In this document: positions 14,653-23,440 of the stretch, piece by piece
Position numbering within the stretch: the stretch's first letter is position 1
How the letters are laid out: every line of letters begins with the position of its first letter
Assembly: GCF_900110835.1 (NCBI RefSeq)
Contig: NZ_FOJG01000002.1
Span: 3,240,698-3,304,697 of the forward strand
Direction of reading: 5' to 3'
Source: Chitinophaga arvensicola
GTDB taxonomy: Bacteria; Bacteroidota; Bacteroidia; Chitinophagales; Chitinophagaceae
Length of the DNA stretch: 64,000 nt
Made by a program: the position numbers and the translations under genes
The notes under the pieces: generated by a model
What the model saw: only the letters and a program-made list of their open reading frames with translations
Database searches by the model: none
What the model was told of the DNA's origin: nothing

Positions 14653-15591
14653 ATGCAGGTTCACAGGGACTTAGACCACTTACCGGAATTCCGTAATGCT
14701 ATTATCACGATAGGCACTTTCGACGGAGTACATGCAGGACACCGCTTCATTATTGAGCAGTTGGAACAGGCTGCCAATGCCTGCGGGGGCGAAACCGTGA
14801 TCATCACCTTTGACCCGCATCCAAGGGAAGTATTACTTCCTTCTCCCAATAACATCCGGCTGCTGACTACCCTCCCTGAAAAGATTGCATTGCTGGAACG
14901 TGCCGGTATCGATCATCTCGTGGTGGTTCCATTTACCAAAGCGTTTTCTGAAATGCCTGCCCGCAGCTACCTGGAAGATTTCCTGGTGGCCCGTTTCAAA
15001 CCACATACCATCATTATCGGCTACGATCACCGTTTTGGTCATAACCGCGAAGGCGGCCTGGAATTACTGGAAGCAGAGCAGCAGCAATATGGCTTTACCC
15101 TCATCGAAATTCCGCAGCAGGTAGTACATGATCTCACGGTAAGTTCTACCAAGATCCGTAAAAGTCTCCAGGAAGGCGGCGTACGGCTGGCCAACGAATT
15201 ACTGGGTTACACCTATTTCTTAACCGGCACTGTGGTACATGGCGATAAAATGGGCCGTCAGCTGGGCTACCCTACCGCCAATCTGCACCTGGCAGACGAA
15301 CGAAAGCTGATTCCTGCAGAAGGTATCTATGCCGTACGGGCGCAATTAAACGGTCGCGCAGAATGGATCCCCGCTGTGATGAGCATCGGCTTCCGCCCTA
15401 CATTCAATGGCACCGACCTGCGACTGGAAGTACACATCTTTGATTTCAATGAAGATATTTACGGACAGGAACTCACGGTGCATTTTGTAGAATATATCCG
15501 TTCCAATCTGAAGTTTGATAATATTGACGCACTGATTGTGCAGATGGATAAGGATTCGGCGCAGGCGAAGGGGATATTGGCGAAGGTTTAA
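14653..15591 (+). CDS. ribF: Bifunctional riboflavin kinase / FAD synthetase
   Basis: A 312-residue enzyme that phosphorylates riboflavin to FMN and then adenylates FMN to FAD. The N-terminal adenylyltransferase shows GTFDGVHAGH with the nucleotidyltransferase HxGH signature (about residues 21-30), followed by the GYDHRFGHNREG loop; the C-terminal riboflavin kinase shows GDKMGRQLGYPTANL and the conserved LRLEVHIFDF region. The ATG at 14653 gives the normal N-terminus; a TTG three codons upstream is in frame but unlikely. The last four bases overlap the end of the convergent membrane-protein gene. Confidence 0.96.
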   Translation: MQVHRDLDHLPEFRNAIITIGTFDGVHAGHRFIIEQLEQAANACGGETVIITFDPHPREVLLPSPNNIRLLTTLPEKIALLERAGIDHLVVVPFTKAFSEMPARSYLEDFLVARFKPHTIIIGYDHRFGHNREGGLELLEAEQQQYGFTLIEIPQQVVHDLTVSSTKIRKSLQEGGVRLANELLGYTYFLTGTVVHGDKMGRQLGYPTANLHLADERKLIPAEGIYAVRAQLNGRAEWIPAVMSIGFRPTFNGTDLRLEVHIFDFNEDIYGQELTVHFVEYIRSNLKFDNIDALIVQMDKDSAQAKGILAKV

Positions 15592-16121
15592 AACTCCTCT
15601 CCCAACAGTTCAATAGCGCCTTTATCTTTTTTAGGATACCTCATCCAACGGATACCGCGCCAGAGGAAAAAAGCAGCGGCCATAGTAAAGAAAACCAGTA
15701 TCATTGCCTGGTTTGCCGGCATTTTGAAACTGATGCCAAATCTTCCATGTCTAAAGGTCAGGATATTCAGCAACACTACTGCGGCGCAAATGGCGCTGAT
15801 CAGAAAACAGCCGATACCCCATAATACCCTGAATACCATCTTCCCCCTGATAGCTGCTTCGTCATCCTTTTTTTTAGTTGTTTTCAGTAACCGGTATGCT
15901 GCCCGGAAGAAAAATACGACTACCGCAATCATCAACAACACCGCCATTAATACACCGATCCCCCTGCCTATCTTCTCCGGAATACCGGGAGCAGAAGCGT
16001 TCCCAAAAGAATTGACAGTCATTAAAAGTGCAAAGAGTGTAATATACAGCGACAGCCCGCCTGCAATGATACAGATCAATGCGAGTAAAACACGAAGCAT
16101 GCGGGACTTTGGGCGGAACAT
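15588..16121 (-). CDS. Four-helix membrane protein, unknown function
   Basis: A 177-residue protein with four hydrophobic segments: about 7-32, 48-72, 94-118 and 134-156. The loop before the third helix (LLKTTKKKDDEAAIRGK) is charged and probably cytosolic, and the C-terminus is charged too. Not recognised as a known family; there are no catalytic motifs. Its 3' end overlaps the 3' end of ribF by four bases, so the two convergent genes share their stop region without room for a terminator between them. Confidence 0.75.
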   Translation of the reverse strand: MFRPKSRMLRVLLALICIIAGGLSLYITLFALLMTVNSFGNASAPGIPEKIGRGIGVLMAVLLMIAVVVFFFRAAYRLLKTTKKKDDEAAIRGKMVFRVLWGIGCFLISAICAAVVLLNILTFRHGRFGISFKMPANQAMILVFFTMAAAFFLWRGIRWMRYPKKDKGAIELLGEEF

Positions 16122-16172
16122 AGGTGTTTACTTTAATTAGCTATTGGGAAAAAGACCATGCAAGTATATCAA

Positions 16173-17168
16173 TTAATTCATCACCTTGTACATCAGCTCC
16201 TTCATCAGTTCACCGTCTTCTACGCCGCTATCGTTAATGCCTATACTCCGCAGATTATAGTGATGCAGCAACAGGATAGCTTTCTCCGTTCCGTCTGGTC
16301 CGTACTGACGTGCAGCATTCATATAATCCTTTACAAAGAACGGATGTACCCCGAGTGCAGCGGCCACTTCCTTCTCTCCTCCTTTCACGCTGAAGATCAG
16401 GTTTACCTTTGCGAAGAAGTTATAAAGGGCCGGGAGGGTCATTTGTATGGGCGCAGCCTTGGGATTGGCCGCAAAGTAGGTGATGATGCGATATACCTTG
16501 GCGGAATTCTTTTGTCCCAGTGCATTCTGGAGTTCAAATACATTGTACTCCTTGCTGATGCCTACATACTTTTCAATATCTCCTTCATCGATCTTTTTCT
16601 GGGCAGGCAGGTTTACCAGCAGTTTATCAATTTCATTGGCAATACGGGACAGGTCATTGCCGATATGGTCTACCAGGAGGATAGCTGCTTTCTGGGAAAT
16701 GGCCAGACTGCGACTGCTCACATAGCTTTCTACCCATGCAGGTAATTGATTATCATATAATTTCTTGGTAGACAGGAGAACGCCTTTTTCTTTAATGAGC
16801 TTCGCCATTTTACTCCTGCCATCAATTTTGCCCTGTTTGTGCGCCACCACAAAGATGGTGGAAGTGAGCGGGTTATCTATGTACGTTTCCAGCTTCAGCA
16901 GGTCACGCATGGCCTGAGCTTCTTTCAGCAGCACCACCTGGCGCTCCGCAAACATCGGGTAGCGGCGGCATGCGTTGATGACAGTGCTCCAGTCGGTATC
17001 TTTCCCGTATAATACCGTGAGATTGAAACCTCTTTCTGATTCGGGCAACAGTTCATGCTCAGCATAACTGGTTACCTGGTCAATAAAAAAGTCTTCCTCC
17101 CCTTCCAGCCAGTATAATGATTTGAATTTCTGTTGTTTCCAATCCCTGATGATATCCTGGTACTCCAT
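16173..17168 (-). CDS. holA: DNA polymerase III delta subunit
   Basis: A 331-residue clamp-loader subunit that opens the beta sliding clamp. Layout follows the family: an N-terminal AAA-like region with YWLEGEEDFFIDQVTSYAE (which in other delta proteins carries the beta-contacting residues later, near VLLKEAQAM), a central lid containing SRSLAISQKAAILLVDHIGNDLSRIANEIDKL, and the helical C-terminal collar. As usual for delta, Walker motifs are degenerate and it should not hydrolyse ATP. It follows the 3'-5' exonuclease gene by 5 bases on the same strand, giving a two-gene replication/repair unit. Confidence 0.94.
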   Translation of the reverse strand: MEYQDIIRDWKQQKFKSLYWLEGEEDFFIDQVTSYAEHELLPESERGFNLTVLYGKDTDWSTVINACRRYPMFAERQVVLLKEAQAMRDLLKLETYIDNPLTSTIFVVAHKQGKIDGRSKMAKLIKEKGVLLSTKKLYDNQLPAWVESYVSSRSLAISQKAAILLVDHIGNDLSRIANEIDKLLVNLPAQKKIDEGDIEKYVGISKEYNVFELQNALGQKNSAKVYRIITYFAANPKAAPIQMTLPALYNFFAKVNLIFSVKGGEKEVAAALGVHPFFVKDYMNAARQYGPDGTEKAILLLHHYNLRSIGINDSGVEDGELMKELMYKVMN

Positions 17169-17173
17169 TACTA

Positions 17174-17902
17174 CTATTGTTTTACGATAACTATATCTTC
17201 CTGTTTCAATGCCGGTAAACGTTTGAACTTCAGCAGCAGCTGGGCTACGGCGAGTACATCCTTCTGGCAGTAAGTGGCAATGCGCTCCAGGTCTTTCTGC
17301 TCCCAGTACACCTTTCCCACCATACTGCCGTCGATATCGTCTTTAGGCGTTTCTATGCCCATTACGGCGGTGAGCAGTTTCAGGGAGATATAATGTTTAA
17401 AATCTCCGAAACGCCACAGTTGCAGGGTATCGAGCATGGGAACTTCCCAGGGCTTGAATCCATGCAGCTGTAAAGGCTGTGGCAAAGATAACAGATGGAT
17501 AACAGACCTCCTGCAAATAAAAGGAATATCAAATTCTTTGATGTTATGCCCGGCAAACTGAAAGCGGGGATGCTTCGCATAAAACTTATTAATTAATTCT
17601 AAAAATCCCGAAAGCACAACTGCTTCATCGTCATTATAAAACGATTTCAGCCGTAACTGATACCGGTTATTTTCCAGGCTGAAGAAGCCCACTGAAATAC
17701 ATACAATTTTACCGAATTCAGCGTAGATGCCAGCCCTGTCAGCGTATGCCGAATCATCGTTTCCGGAAACTGGCGCAGTTTTTGCAATTTTCTCCCGCCA
17801 GAGCTGTTGCATCTCTTCCGATAACTGCTCTATGGCAGGAGCAGCGGGGGTTGTCTCAATGTCCAACAACAGTAATTGATCTAAAGCAATATTTGGAAGC
17901 AC
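17174..17902 (-). CDS. PolB-like 3'-5' exonuclease
   Basis: A 242-residue DEDDy exonuclease resembling the proofreading domain of family B DNA polymerases, without a polymerase domain. Acidic motifs are visible: Exo I LLLDIETTP with Asp14 and Glu16, Exo II NIKEFDIPF with Asp125, and Exo III YCQKD with Tyr211 and Asp215. The substrate is likely single-stranded DNA or RNA 3' ends. It sits directly ahead of holA with only 5 bases between them, which supports a role in DNA replication or repair, though the exact process is unknown. Confidence 0.88.
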   Translation of the reverse strand: MLPNIALDQLLLLDIETTPAAPAIEQLSEEMQQLWREKIAKTAPVSGNDDSAYADRAGIYAEFGKIVCISVGFFSLENNRYQLRLKSFYNDDEAVVLSGFLELINKFYAKHPRFQFAGHNIKEFDIPFICRRSVIHLLSLPQPLQLHGFKPWEVPMLDTLQLWRFGDFKHYISLKLLTAVMGIETPKDDIDGSMVGKVYWEQKDLERIATYCQKDVLAVAQLLLKFKRLPALKQEDIVIVKQ

Positions 17903-18004
17903 AATTAAAAAACAGTTTTATAGCTATTATAAAATAGGAATATTATAAGTACTTTTGAATAACAATTTTTAACCATATAACAATTAAACATAAAACTCAC
18001 AACT

Positions 18005-18967
18005 ATGACGGAGAACACTTTTAACACGCCTGCGCCGGGGTCGCCCGGACCAGAAAAACCACGTAGCCGCAATGGTCTAATTTACGGTATTTTAATTGCA
18101 GCATTAGCTGGTACCTGGATATATATGTTATACGACAAGAACAAATCCACTGAGATTACCCAACAGCAAAAAGTCCAGATAGATTCAATCTCTACGTCAC
18201 GCGATGCTTTACAGCAGGAATACAATGCCGCCAATGCCCGCCTCGATGACCTGGTTTCCCAAAACACGCGGATGGACAGCCTGGTAAAAACAAAAGATAA
18301 AGAAATACAGGATATGAAAGCCAGGATCTCCAGTATCCTGACCAACAAAAATGCTACGCAGGCACAACTGGCGGAAGCACGTCGTTTGATTGAGCAGCTG
18401 AAATCCAATATCGAAGGCTATAACGAAACAATCGAACGCCTGGAAGGTGAGAAGATTGTACTTGCCGGTGAAAGAGATTATGCCCGTAAAGAACGCGACT
18501 CTGTTTCTACGGTGAAAGACAGCCTGAATAAAAAAGTAGACCTCGGTTCCGTATTACATGCTTCTAATATCAAACTGCAACCGATCCGTGTTAAAAACAA
18601 TGGTAAGGAAGTAGAAACCAGCAAAGCAAAACGCGCTGATATGATGCGTGTCACTTTCGACCTGGATGATAACCGCATCGCTCCTACCGGTGACAAAGAA
18701 ATCTTTGTAGCCATTTCCGCTCCGGATGGTGCGCCACTGGCTGTGGAAGCACTGGGTTCCGGTCGCTTTACCCTGGAAGATGGTACAGAAAAATTATATA
18801 CTGCCAAGAAAACAGTAGCTTATACTACCGGTCAGAAACAAACCGTAAGCATGGACTGGAAACAGAATTCTGATTTCAAGCCAGGCGACTATGCGGTAGA
18901 AATCTACCATAACGGTTTCAAAATCGGACAAGGTAAAGTAACGCTGAGAAAAGGCGGACTGTTCTAA
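18005..18967 (+). CDS. Membrane-anchored coiled-coil protein
   Basis: A 320-residue protein with a short Pro-rich cytosolic start, one transmembrane segment (about 24-43, GLIYGILIAALAGTWIYML), a long coiled coil (about 55-180, rich in heptads such as RLIEQLKSNIEGYNETIERLEGE) and a beta-rich C-terminal domain (about 195-320) on the periplasmic side. I do not recognise a named family, though similar anchored coiled-coil proteins are common in Chitinophagaceae. A -7-like TACTTTTG lies at 17950-17957. A strong hairpin terminator follows directly. An envelope-spanning or scaffolding role is inferred from shape only. Confidence 0.8.
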   Translation: MTENTFNTPAPGSPGPEKPRSRNGLIYGILIAALAGTWIYMLYDKNKSTEITQQQKVQIDSISTSRDALQQEYNAANARLDDLVSQNTRMDSLVKTKDKEIQDMKARISSILTNKNATQAQLAEARRLIEQLKSNIEGYNETIERLEGEKIVLAGERDYARKERDSVSTVKDSLNKKVDLGSVLHASNIKLQPIRVKNNGKEVETSKAKRADMMRVTFDLDDNRIAPTGDKEIFVAISAPDGAPLAVEALGSGRFTLEDGTEKLYTAKKTVAYTTGQKQTVSMDWKQNSDFKPGDYAVEIYHNGFKIGQGKVTLRKGGLF

Positions 18968-18988
18968 ACAAACAGCACTCAACTTATT

Positions 18989-19031
18989 AAAATGGCCAGG
19001 GCGAAGATCCATTCTTCTCCCTGGCCATTTT
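18989..19031 (+). terminator. Terminator after coiled-coil gene
   Basis: AAAATGGCCAGGG (18989-19001) pairs with CCCTGGCCATTTT (19019-19031); after one mismatch GAAGA/TCTTC extends the stem to 18 bp around a 5-base loop. Confidence 0.88.
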
Positions 19032-19424
19032 CCTTTACAGGGAGGTGAAAATCGCTGCCTGTGCTCGTTTTGCTAATGTTTTTTTCACTCCCCTGATTTG
19101 TTAATGATTAGTTATTGACAAAAAGATATATATAAAAATAAAATTAAATTAACGTTCTTTGCTGCACGATTAAAGATAGCCGGAGGCCACTGTGTTCCCA
19201 GACCAATGCTTGAGAAGAAGAATGTGACAGGCATGCTATAGATGCCCAAATTAGCCCGTGTTTACCATGAAGGACATATGATTTCAGCAGCTTCCCGTTC
19301 ACTGAAACAGATGACCGCATGCGCACAAAAACGGAGCCGGACCACGCAGTTCCTTCTTGAACATCGTCTTTGCGCACCTCCCATTATTAAAGGATAAGAT
19401 AAGAAGCCCAATTAAAACCGAAGC
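19032..19424. other. 393-bp gap without a supported gene
   Basis: Between the terminator at 18989-19031 and the receiver protein. An AT-rich stretch (19085-19150) with a TTGACA is present but does not fit the Bacteroidota promoter pattern. No open frame here looks protein-like; no repeats or hairpins stand out. Confidence 0.5.
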
Positions 19425-19820
19425 ATGGAAGACATGAATAAAATAGTGTACGTTGTAGACGATGATGAAATATTTCATTTCATTATCAAAAAAATGTTGG
19501 GGCAGCAAAGCGATCACCTGGTGGTTACCTCTTTTCTTTGTGCAGAAGAGGCCCTGGAACAGCTTTCCAGCACCCCGCAGCCTACCTTACCCTCTCTTAT
19601 CATTCTTGATATGAATATGCAACGTATGAATGGATGGGATTTTATTGAAGCATACAGGGGCCTGAAAACCTCTTTGAAAAACACGATTCCCATCATTATG
19701 TGCTCTTCGTCTGTAGACGTACGGGATATGCAAAAAGTACAGCATACTCCTGAGCTGATGGCCTACATCACCAAACCGCTCGACAAGAACAAGTTAAAGG
19801 TAATAGAAGAGTATCTCTAA
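19425..19820 (+). CDS. Stand-alone response-regulator receiver protein
   Basis: A 131-residue single-domain response regulator. The receiver signature is complete: acidic cluster VDDDE (Asp12-14), phospho-acceptor Asp62 in LILDMNM, the Ser/Thr position in IMCSSS (about 93-95) and Lys117 in YITKPLD. There is no output domain and no histidine kinase gene nearby, so it is an orphan of the CheY/Spo0F type that probably works by protein contact. The frame runs straight into a palindromic terminator 23 bases after the stop, shared with the convergent ABC-F gene. Confidence 0.93.
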   Translation: MEDMNKIVYVVDDDEIFHFIIKKMLGQQSDHLVVTSFLCAEEALEQLSSTPQPTLPSLIILDMNMQRMNGWDFIEAYRGLKTSLKNTIPIIMCSSSVDVRDMQKVQHTPELMAYITKPLDKNKLKVIEEYL

Positions 19821-19843
19821 GCTATAAAAACACCATTAAAAAA

Positions 19844-19873
19844 GAAGGGAATGATCAGCTGATCATTCCCTTC
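19844..19873. terminator. Bidirectional palindromic terminator
   Basis: A perfect 30-base palindrome, half-site GAAGGGAATGATCAG, with A-rich DNA before and AT-rich DNA after. It best serves the minus-strand ABC-F gene (TTTTTTAAT follows on that strand). Confidence 0.85.
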
Positions 19874-19896
19874 AATTATTTATAGCCAGGTAGCTT

Positions 19897-21540
19897 TTAT
19901 GCTAATACGGCACTGCCATACATTTCTTCACGTAATGCTTTTACACGGTCATCTGCCAGGTATTCGTCGAACGTCATCAGGCGATCGATGATTCCTTTTG
20001 GCGTCAGTTCTATAATACGGTTAGCTACTGACTGCATGAAGGTATGGTCATGGGTAGTGAACAACACCACGCCCTTATAGTTGATCATACTTTCATTGAA
20101 TGACTGGATAGACTCCAGATCCAGGTGGTTGGTAGGCTCATCGAGCACCAGCACGTTCGGATCCTGCAGCATCATGCGGCTGGTCATACAACGTACTTTT
20201 TCTCCTCCACTCAGTACAGAAGTTTTCTTCATGATTTCATCTCCGCCAAATAACATCTTACCGAGGAAACCACGCAGGAACGGCTCATCCACATCCGTTA
20301 CATGTGGTGGAACGTACTGACGTAACCAATCCATCAGGTTCAGGTCTTTATTGGTAAAGAAGTCGTGGTTATCATTTGGCAGATAAGCGCTGGTAACGGT
20401 AGTACCCCATTCGAACTTACCGCCGTCTGCCTGCACATTACCGTTAATTACTTCAAAGAAAGTAGTAAGTGCCAGGTGATCTTTAGACAGGAAAGCGATC
20501 TTATCTCCTTTGCTGACAGAGAAGGTAACATCTGTAAACAGCTTGCGGCCGTCTACCAGCTTCTCCAGTTTCTCTACGTTCAGGATCTGGTTACCCACTT
20601 CACGCTGTTGCTTGAAGATGATACCCGGATACTTACGGTTAGAAGGCTGGATATCTTCCACCACCAGTTTCTCCAGTGCTTTCTTACGGGAAGTAGCCTG
20701 TTTACTTTTGGAAGCGTTGGCACTGAATCGGGCGATAAAGTCCAGCAGGTCTTTACGCTTATCTTCCATTTTCTTGTTCTTATCGGAGATCTGGCGGGCC
20801 ATCAACTGGGATGATTCATACCAGAAGGTATAGTTACCGCTGAAGATCTGGATCTTGGCGCGGTCCACATCTGCCACATGCGTACATACGGCATCCAGGA
20901 AGTGACGGTCATGCGATACAACGATCACGATATTCTGGTAGTCGGCCAGGAAGTTTTCCAACCAGCCGATGGTTTCTACGTCAAGGTCATTCGTGGGCTC
21001 ATCCAGCAGCAGGATATCCGGATTACCAAACAGTGCCTGTGCCAACAGCACCCGCACTTTCAAGCTACCGGCGATATCTTTCATCAGGGTACCATGCATT
21101 TCTTCTCTAACACCCAGATCGCTCAGCAGTACGCCGGCATCACTTTCTGCCGTGTAACCACCCATCTCTCCATACTCTGCTTCCAGTTCACCCGCACGCA
21201 TACCGTCTTCTTCGGTAAAGTCTTCCTTGGCATAAATAGTGTCCCTTTCGTTCGCTATTTCCCAAAGTTTCTTATTACCCATCAGTACGGCATTCAGTAC
21301 TGTAACCTCATCAAATCCAAAGTGGTTCTGCGTGAGCACACTCATGCGCTCGCCTGGAGTGATTTCCACAGTACCTTTATTCGGTTCTATTTCACCGGAC
21401 AATATCTTCAGAAAAGTAGACTTTCCTGCTCCATTGGCCCCAATCACACCATAACAGTTCCCTTTTGTGAAATTGAGGTTTACTTCGTCAAACAATACTC
21501 TCTTACCAAAAGAGAGCGTTACGTTTTTAACACTGATCAT
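19897..21540 (-). CDS. YbiT-like ABC-F ATPase
   Basis: A 547-residue soluble protein with two ABC domains joined by a linker, the ABC-F layout; such proteins bind the ribosomal E site and tune translation. ABC1 has a full Walker A (GANGAGKST, 34-42) and Walker B (DILLLDEPTNDLD) but its signature reads IAGSLKVR (156-163) instead of LSGGxxxR. ABC2 has a canonical signature (LSGGEKVR, 443-450) and Walker B, but its Walker A position reads FLSKDHLALTT with no P-loop lysine. One composite ATP site is thus intact and the other degenerate. Resemblance to E. coli YbiT is my best subfamily call. It is monocistronic with its own promoter. Confidence 0.9.
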   Translation of the reverse strand: MISVKNVTLSFGKRVLFDEVNLNFTKGNCYGVIGANGAGKSTFLKILSGEIEPNKGTVEITPGERMSVLTQNHFGFDEVTVLNAVLMGNKKLWEIANERDTIYAKEDFTEEDGMRAGELEAEYGEMGGYTAESDAGVLLSDLGVREEMHGTLMKDIAGSLKVRVLLAQALFGNPDILLLDEPTNDLDVETIGWLENFLADYQNIVIVVSHDRHFLDAVCTHVADVDRAKIQIFSGNYTFWYESSQLMARQISDKNKKMEDKRKDLLDFIARFSANASKSKQATSRKKALEKLVVEDIQPSNRKYPGIIFKQQREVGNQILNVEKLEKLVDGRKLFTDVTFSVSKGDKIAFLSKDHLALTTFFEVINGNVQADGGKFEWGTTVTSAYLPNDNHDFFTNKDLNLMDWLRQYVPPHVTDVDEPFLRGFLGKMLFGGDEIMKKTSVLSGGEKVRCMTSRMMLQDPNVLVLDEPTNHLDLESIQSFNESMINYKGVVLFTTHDHTFMQSVANRIIELTPKGIIDRLMTFDEYLADDRVKALREEMYGSAVLA

Positions 21541-21564
21541 GCTGGCTATGTAAATTTTGAAGCT

Positions 21565-21596
21565 GCAAAGGTACTGATTTTATGCGGGGTTTCCAA
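21565..21596 (-). promoter_or_regulatory. ABC-F gene promoter
   Basis: Minus strand: TTG (21596-21594), 21 bases, TACCTTTG (21572-21565), 24 bases before the ATG at 21540. Confidence 0.65.
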
Positions 21597-21901
21597 GAAT
21601 ATGCCGGCATTCACATAGGCCGAAAACGATATGAATAAATATCTTTATAATATGATTTTATATATCTACTGTGAATTCATTTTCACTGCGGTTTAACAAG
21701 GACGACGCCGGTACCGGCGCAGGGATCATCCACCGGAAAAGTTGCCAGGTAGTATGATCCGCCCAATACGAATTTACGCCCCCAAACGGAAAAAACAGGA
21801 TTATCCAAGACTTAACATTCCGGCAACACCTTCATCATGAAAGGGTTGTCTGTATGTATCTGTTCTATGCGTATCTTTAGCGCACAAAAAACGGATATCG
21901 C
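21597..21901. other. Intergenic region upstream of carbonic anhydrase
   Basis: 305 bp between the divergent ABC-F promoter and the carbonic anhydrase. It holds a perfect 14-base palindrome CGCCGGTACCGGCG (21706-21719) and a weak promoter-like TATCTTTA (21872-21879) 22 bases before the ATG, with a TTG at 21845. No open frame looks protein-like. Confidence 0.45.
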
Positions 21902-22564
21902 ATGACAGCTTACAACCAGATATTTGAAAACAACAAACGTTGGGTAGCTACCAAAAAGGCCACTGATGCAGAGTTTTTCGAAAAGATGGCCGACACACAG
22001 AAACCTGATTACCTGTACATCGGTTGTAGCGACAGCCGTGTACCCACCAATGAAATCATGGGACTTGAAGCCGGAGAAGTATTTGTGCACCGCAACATCG
22101 CCAATCTTGTACCCAACACTGATCTCAATGTAATGGGCGTGATCAATTACGCTGTGGTACACCTGGAAGTAAAACATATCATCGTTTGCGGCCACTATAA
22201 CTGCGGAGGCGTGAAAGCCGCCATGCAGGCCAAAGACCTCGGTATCCTCAACCCATGGCTGCGGAATATCCGGGACGTATACCGCCTGCACATGGATGAA
22301 CTCAACGCTATAGAGAATGAGCATGATCGCTATAACCGCCTGGTGGAACTCAACACACAGGAGCAGTGTATCAATGTGATCAAAACCGCCGCCGTACAGA
22401 AATCTTATGTAGGAAAAGGATATCCTACCGTACATGGCTGGGTTTATGACCTGAAAAATGGTATGCTGAAAGATCTGCAGATAGATTTTGAAGGCGTATT
22501 ACATGAAATTCAGAAGATTTATGATTTAACAGGTTCCGGCCTGATGAAAAACGATACAGAATAA
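21902..22564 (+). CDS. Beta-class carbonic anhydrase
   Basis: A 220-residue zinc enzyme that interconverts carbon dioxide and bicarbonate, supplying bicarbonate for carboxylases and helping pH balance. Zinc ligands are Cys42, His98 and Cys101, with the Asp44-Arg46 dyad in CSDSR (42-46) and the HYNCGG motif (98-103), all as in beta-class enzymes. There is no signal peptide, so it is cytosolic. The stop is 2 bases before the murI start, so the two genes are very likely cotranscribed; no functional link between them is evident. Confidence 0.96.
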   Translation: MTAYNQIFENNKRWVATKKATDAEFFEKMADTQKPDYLYIGCSDSRVPTNEIMGLEAGEVFVHRNIANLVPNTDLNVMGVINYAVVHLEVKHIIVCGHYNCGGVKAAMQAKDLGILNPWLRNIRDVYRLHMDELNAIENEHDRYNRLVELNTQEQCINVIKTAAVQKSYVGKGYPTVHGWVYDLKNGMLKDLQIDFEGVLHEIQKIYDLTGSGLMKNDTE

Positions 22565-22566
22565 TC

Positions 22567-23385
22567 ATGGGTCCCATTGGCGTGTTCGACTCCGGCTACG
22601 GCGGATTAACCGTACTCAAGGAAATAGTAGCAGAACTCCCTTCGTACGATTACGTTTACCTGGGCGATAACGCCCGCGCACCGTATGGTAACCGCGGCTT
22701 TGATACTATCCATGAGTTTACACTGGAATGTGTGCAAAAATTATTCGACATGGGCTGCCCGCTGGTGATACTCGCCTGCAATACCGCCTCTGCCAAAGCT
22801 TTGCGCACCATCCAGCAGAAAGACCTGCCCCGCATTGCACCGGATAACCGCGTGCTGGGTGTGATCCGGCCTACCTCTGAAATCGTTGGCACCCTCACCG
22901 AAACCGGCGAAATCGGCATACTGGCCACCAACGGCACCATTTCATCTGAATCGTATCCGCTGGAAATTCATAAATTTTTTCCGGAAGTAAAAGTACATCA
23001 GCTGGCCTGCCCCATGTGGGTGCCCCTGATTGAAAATAACGAACACGAAAGCGATGGCGCGGACTACTTCGTAAAAGAATACCTGGATCAGATATTGTCT
23101 GAATCGTCCAACATCGATACCCTCGTACTTGGTTGTACCCACTATCCACTGCTGCTGAAAAAGATCAAACAATATTTACCCGGCGGCATCACCGTGATTT
23201 CACAGGGAAAAATTGTGGCGCACAGCCTGAAGGATTACCTGAAACGCCATCCTGAGATGGAAAGCAGGCTCACAAAGGAACAGCAACGCAGTTTTTATAC
23301 AACAGATGATCCGGGCATCTTTGATAAAATGGCCGCCATCTTTTACGGAAAGGCAGTCAGTTCTAAAAAGATGTTCACAAAATAA
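22567..23385 (+). CDS. murI: Glutamate racemase
   Basis: A 272-residue cofactor-independent racemase that makes D-glutamate for peptidoglycan. Both catalytic cysteines are present: Cys71 in ACNTAS and Cys190 in GCTHYP. The N-terminal substrate motif FDSGYGGLTVL (7-17) and GDNARAPYG (33-41) are typical. It starts 2 bases after the carbonic anhydrase stop and ends at a palindromic terminator, forming a two-gene unit. Confidence 0.97.
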   Translation: MGPIGVFDSGYGGLTVLKEIVAELPSYDYVYLGDNARAPYGNRGFDTIHEFTLECVQKLFDMGCPLVILACNTASAKALRTIQQKDLPRIAPDNRVLGVIRPTSEIVGTLTETGEIGILATNGTISSESYPLEIHKFFPEVKVHQLACPMWVPLIENNEHESDGADYFVKEYLDQILSESSNIDTLVLGCTHYPLLLKKIKQYLPGGITVISQGKIVAHSLKDYLKRHPEMESRLTKEQQRSFYTTDDPGIFDKMAAIFYGKAVSSKKMFTK

Positions 23386-23427
23386 AAAGAAGAAAGGCCG
23401 GAGATATCTCCGGCCTTTCTTCTTTTT
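23384..23427. terminator. Bidirectional terminator, 44-base palindrome
   Basis: A perfect palindrome centred at 23405/23406 with core GGCCGGAGATATCTCCGGCC, flanked by an A run and a T run. Its first two bases overlap the murI stop codon. It separates convergent murI and ptrB. Confidence 0.93.
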
Positions 23428-23440
23428 ATGAATACTAAAA

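Noticed and set aside
19115..19144. A sigma-70-like TTGACA with an AT-rich -10 in the gap before the receiver gene.
   Set aside because: Bacteroidota primary sigma factor uses TTTG/TAnnTTTG; TTGACA in AT-rich DNA is expected by chance, and no TAnnTTTG follows at the right distance.
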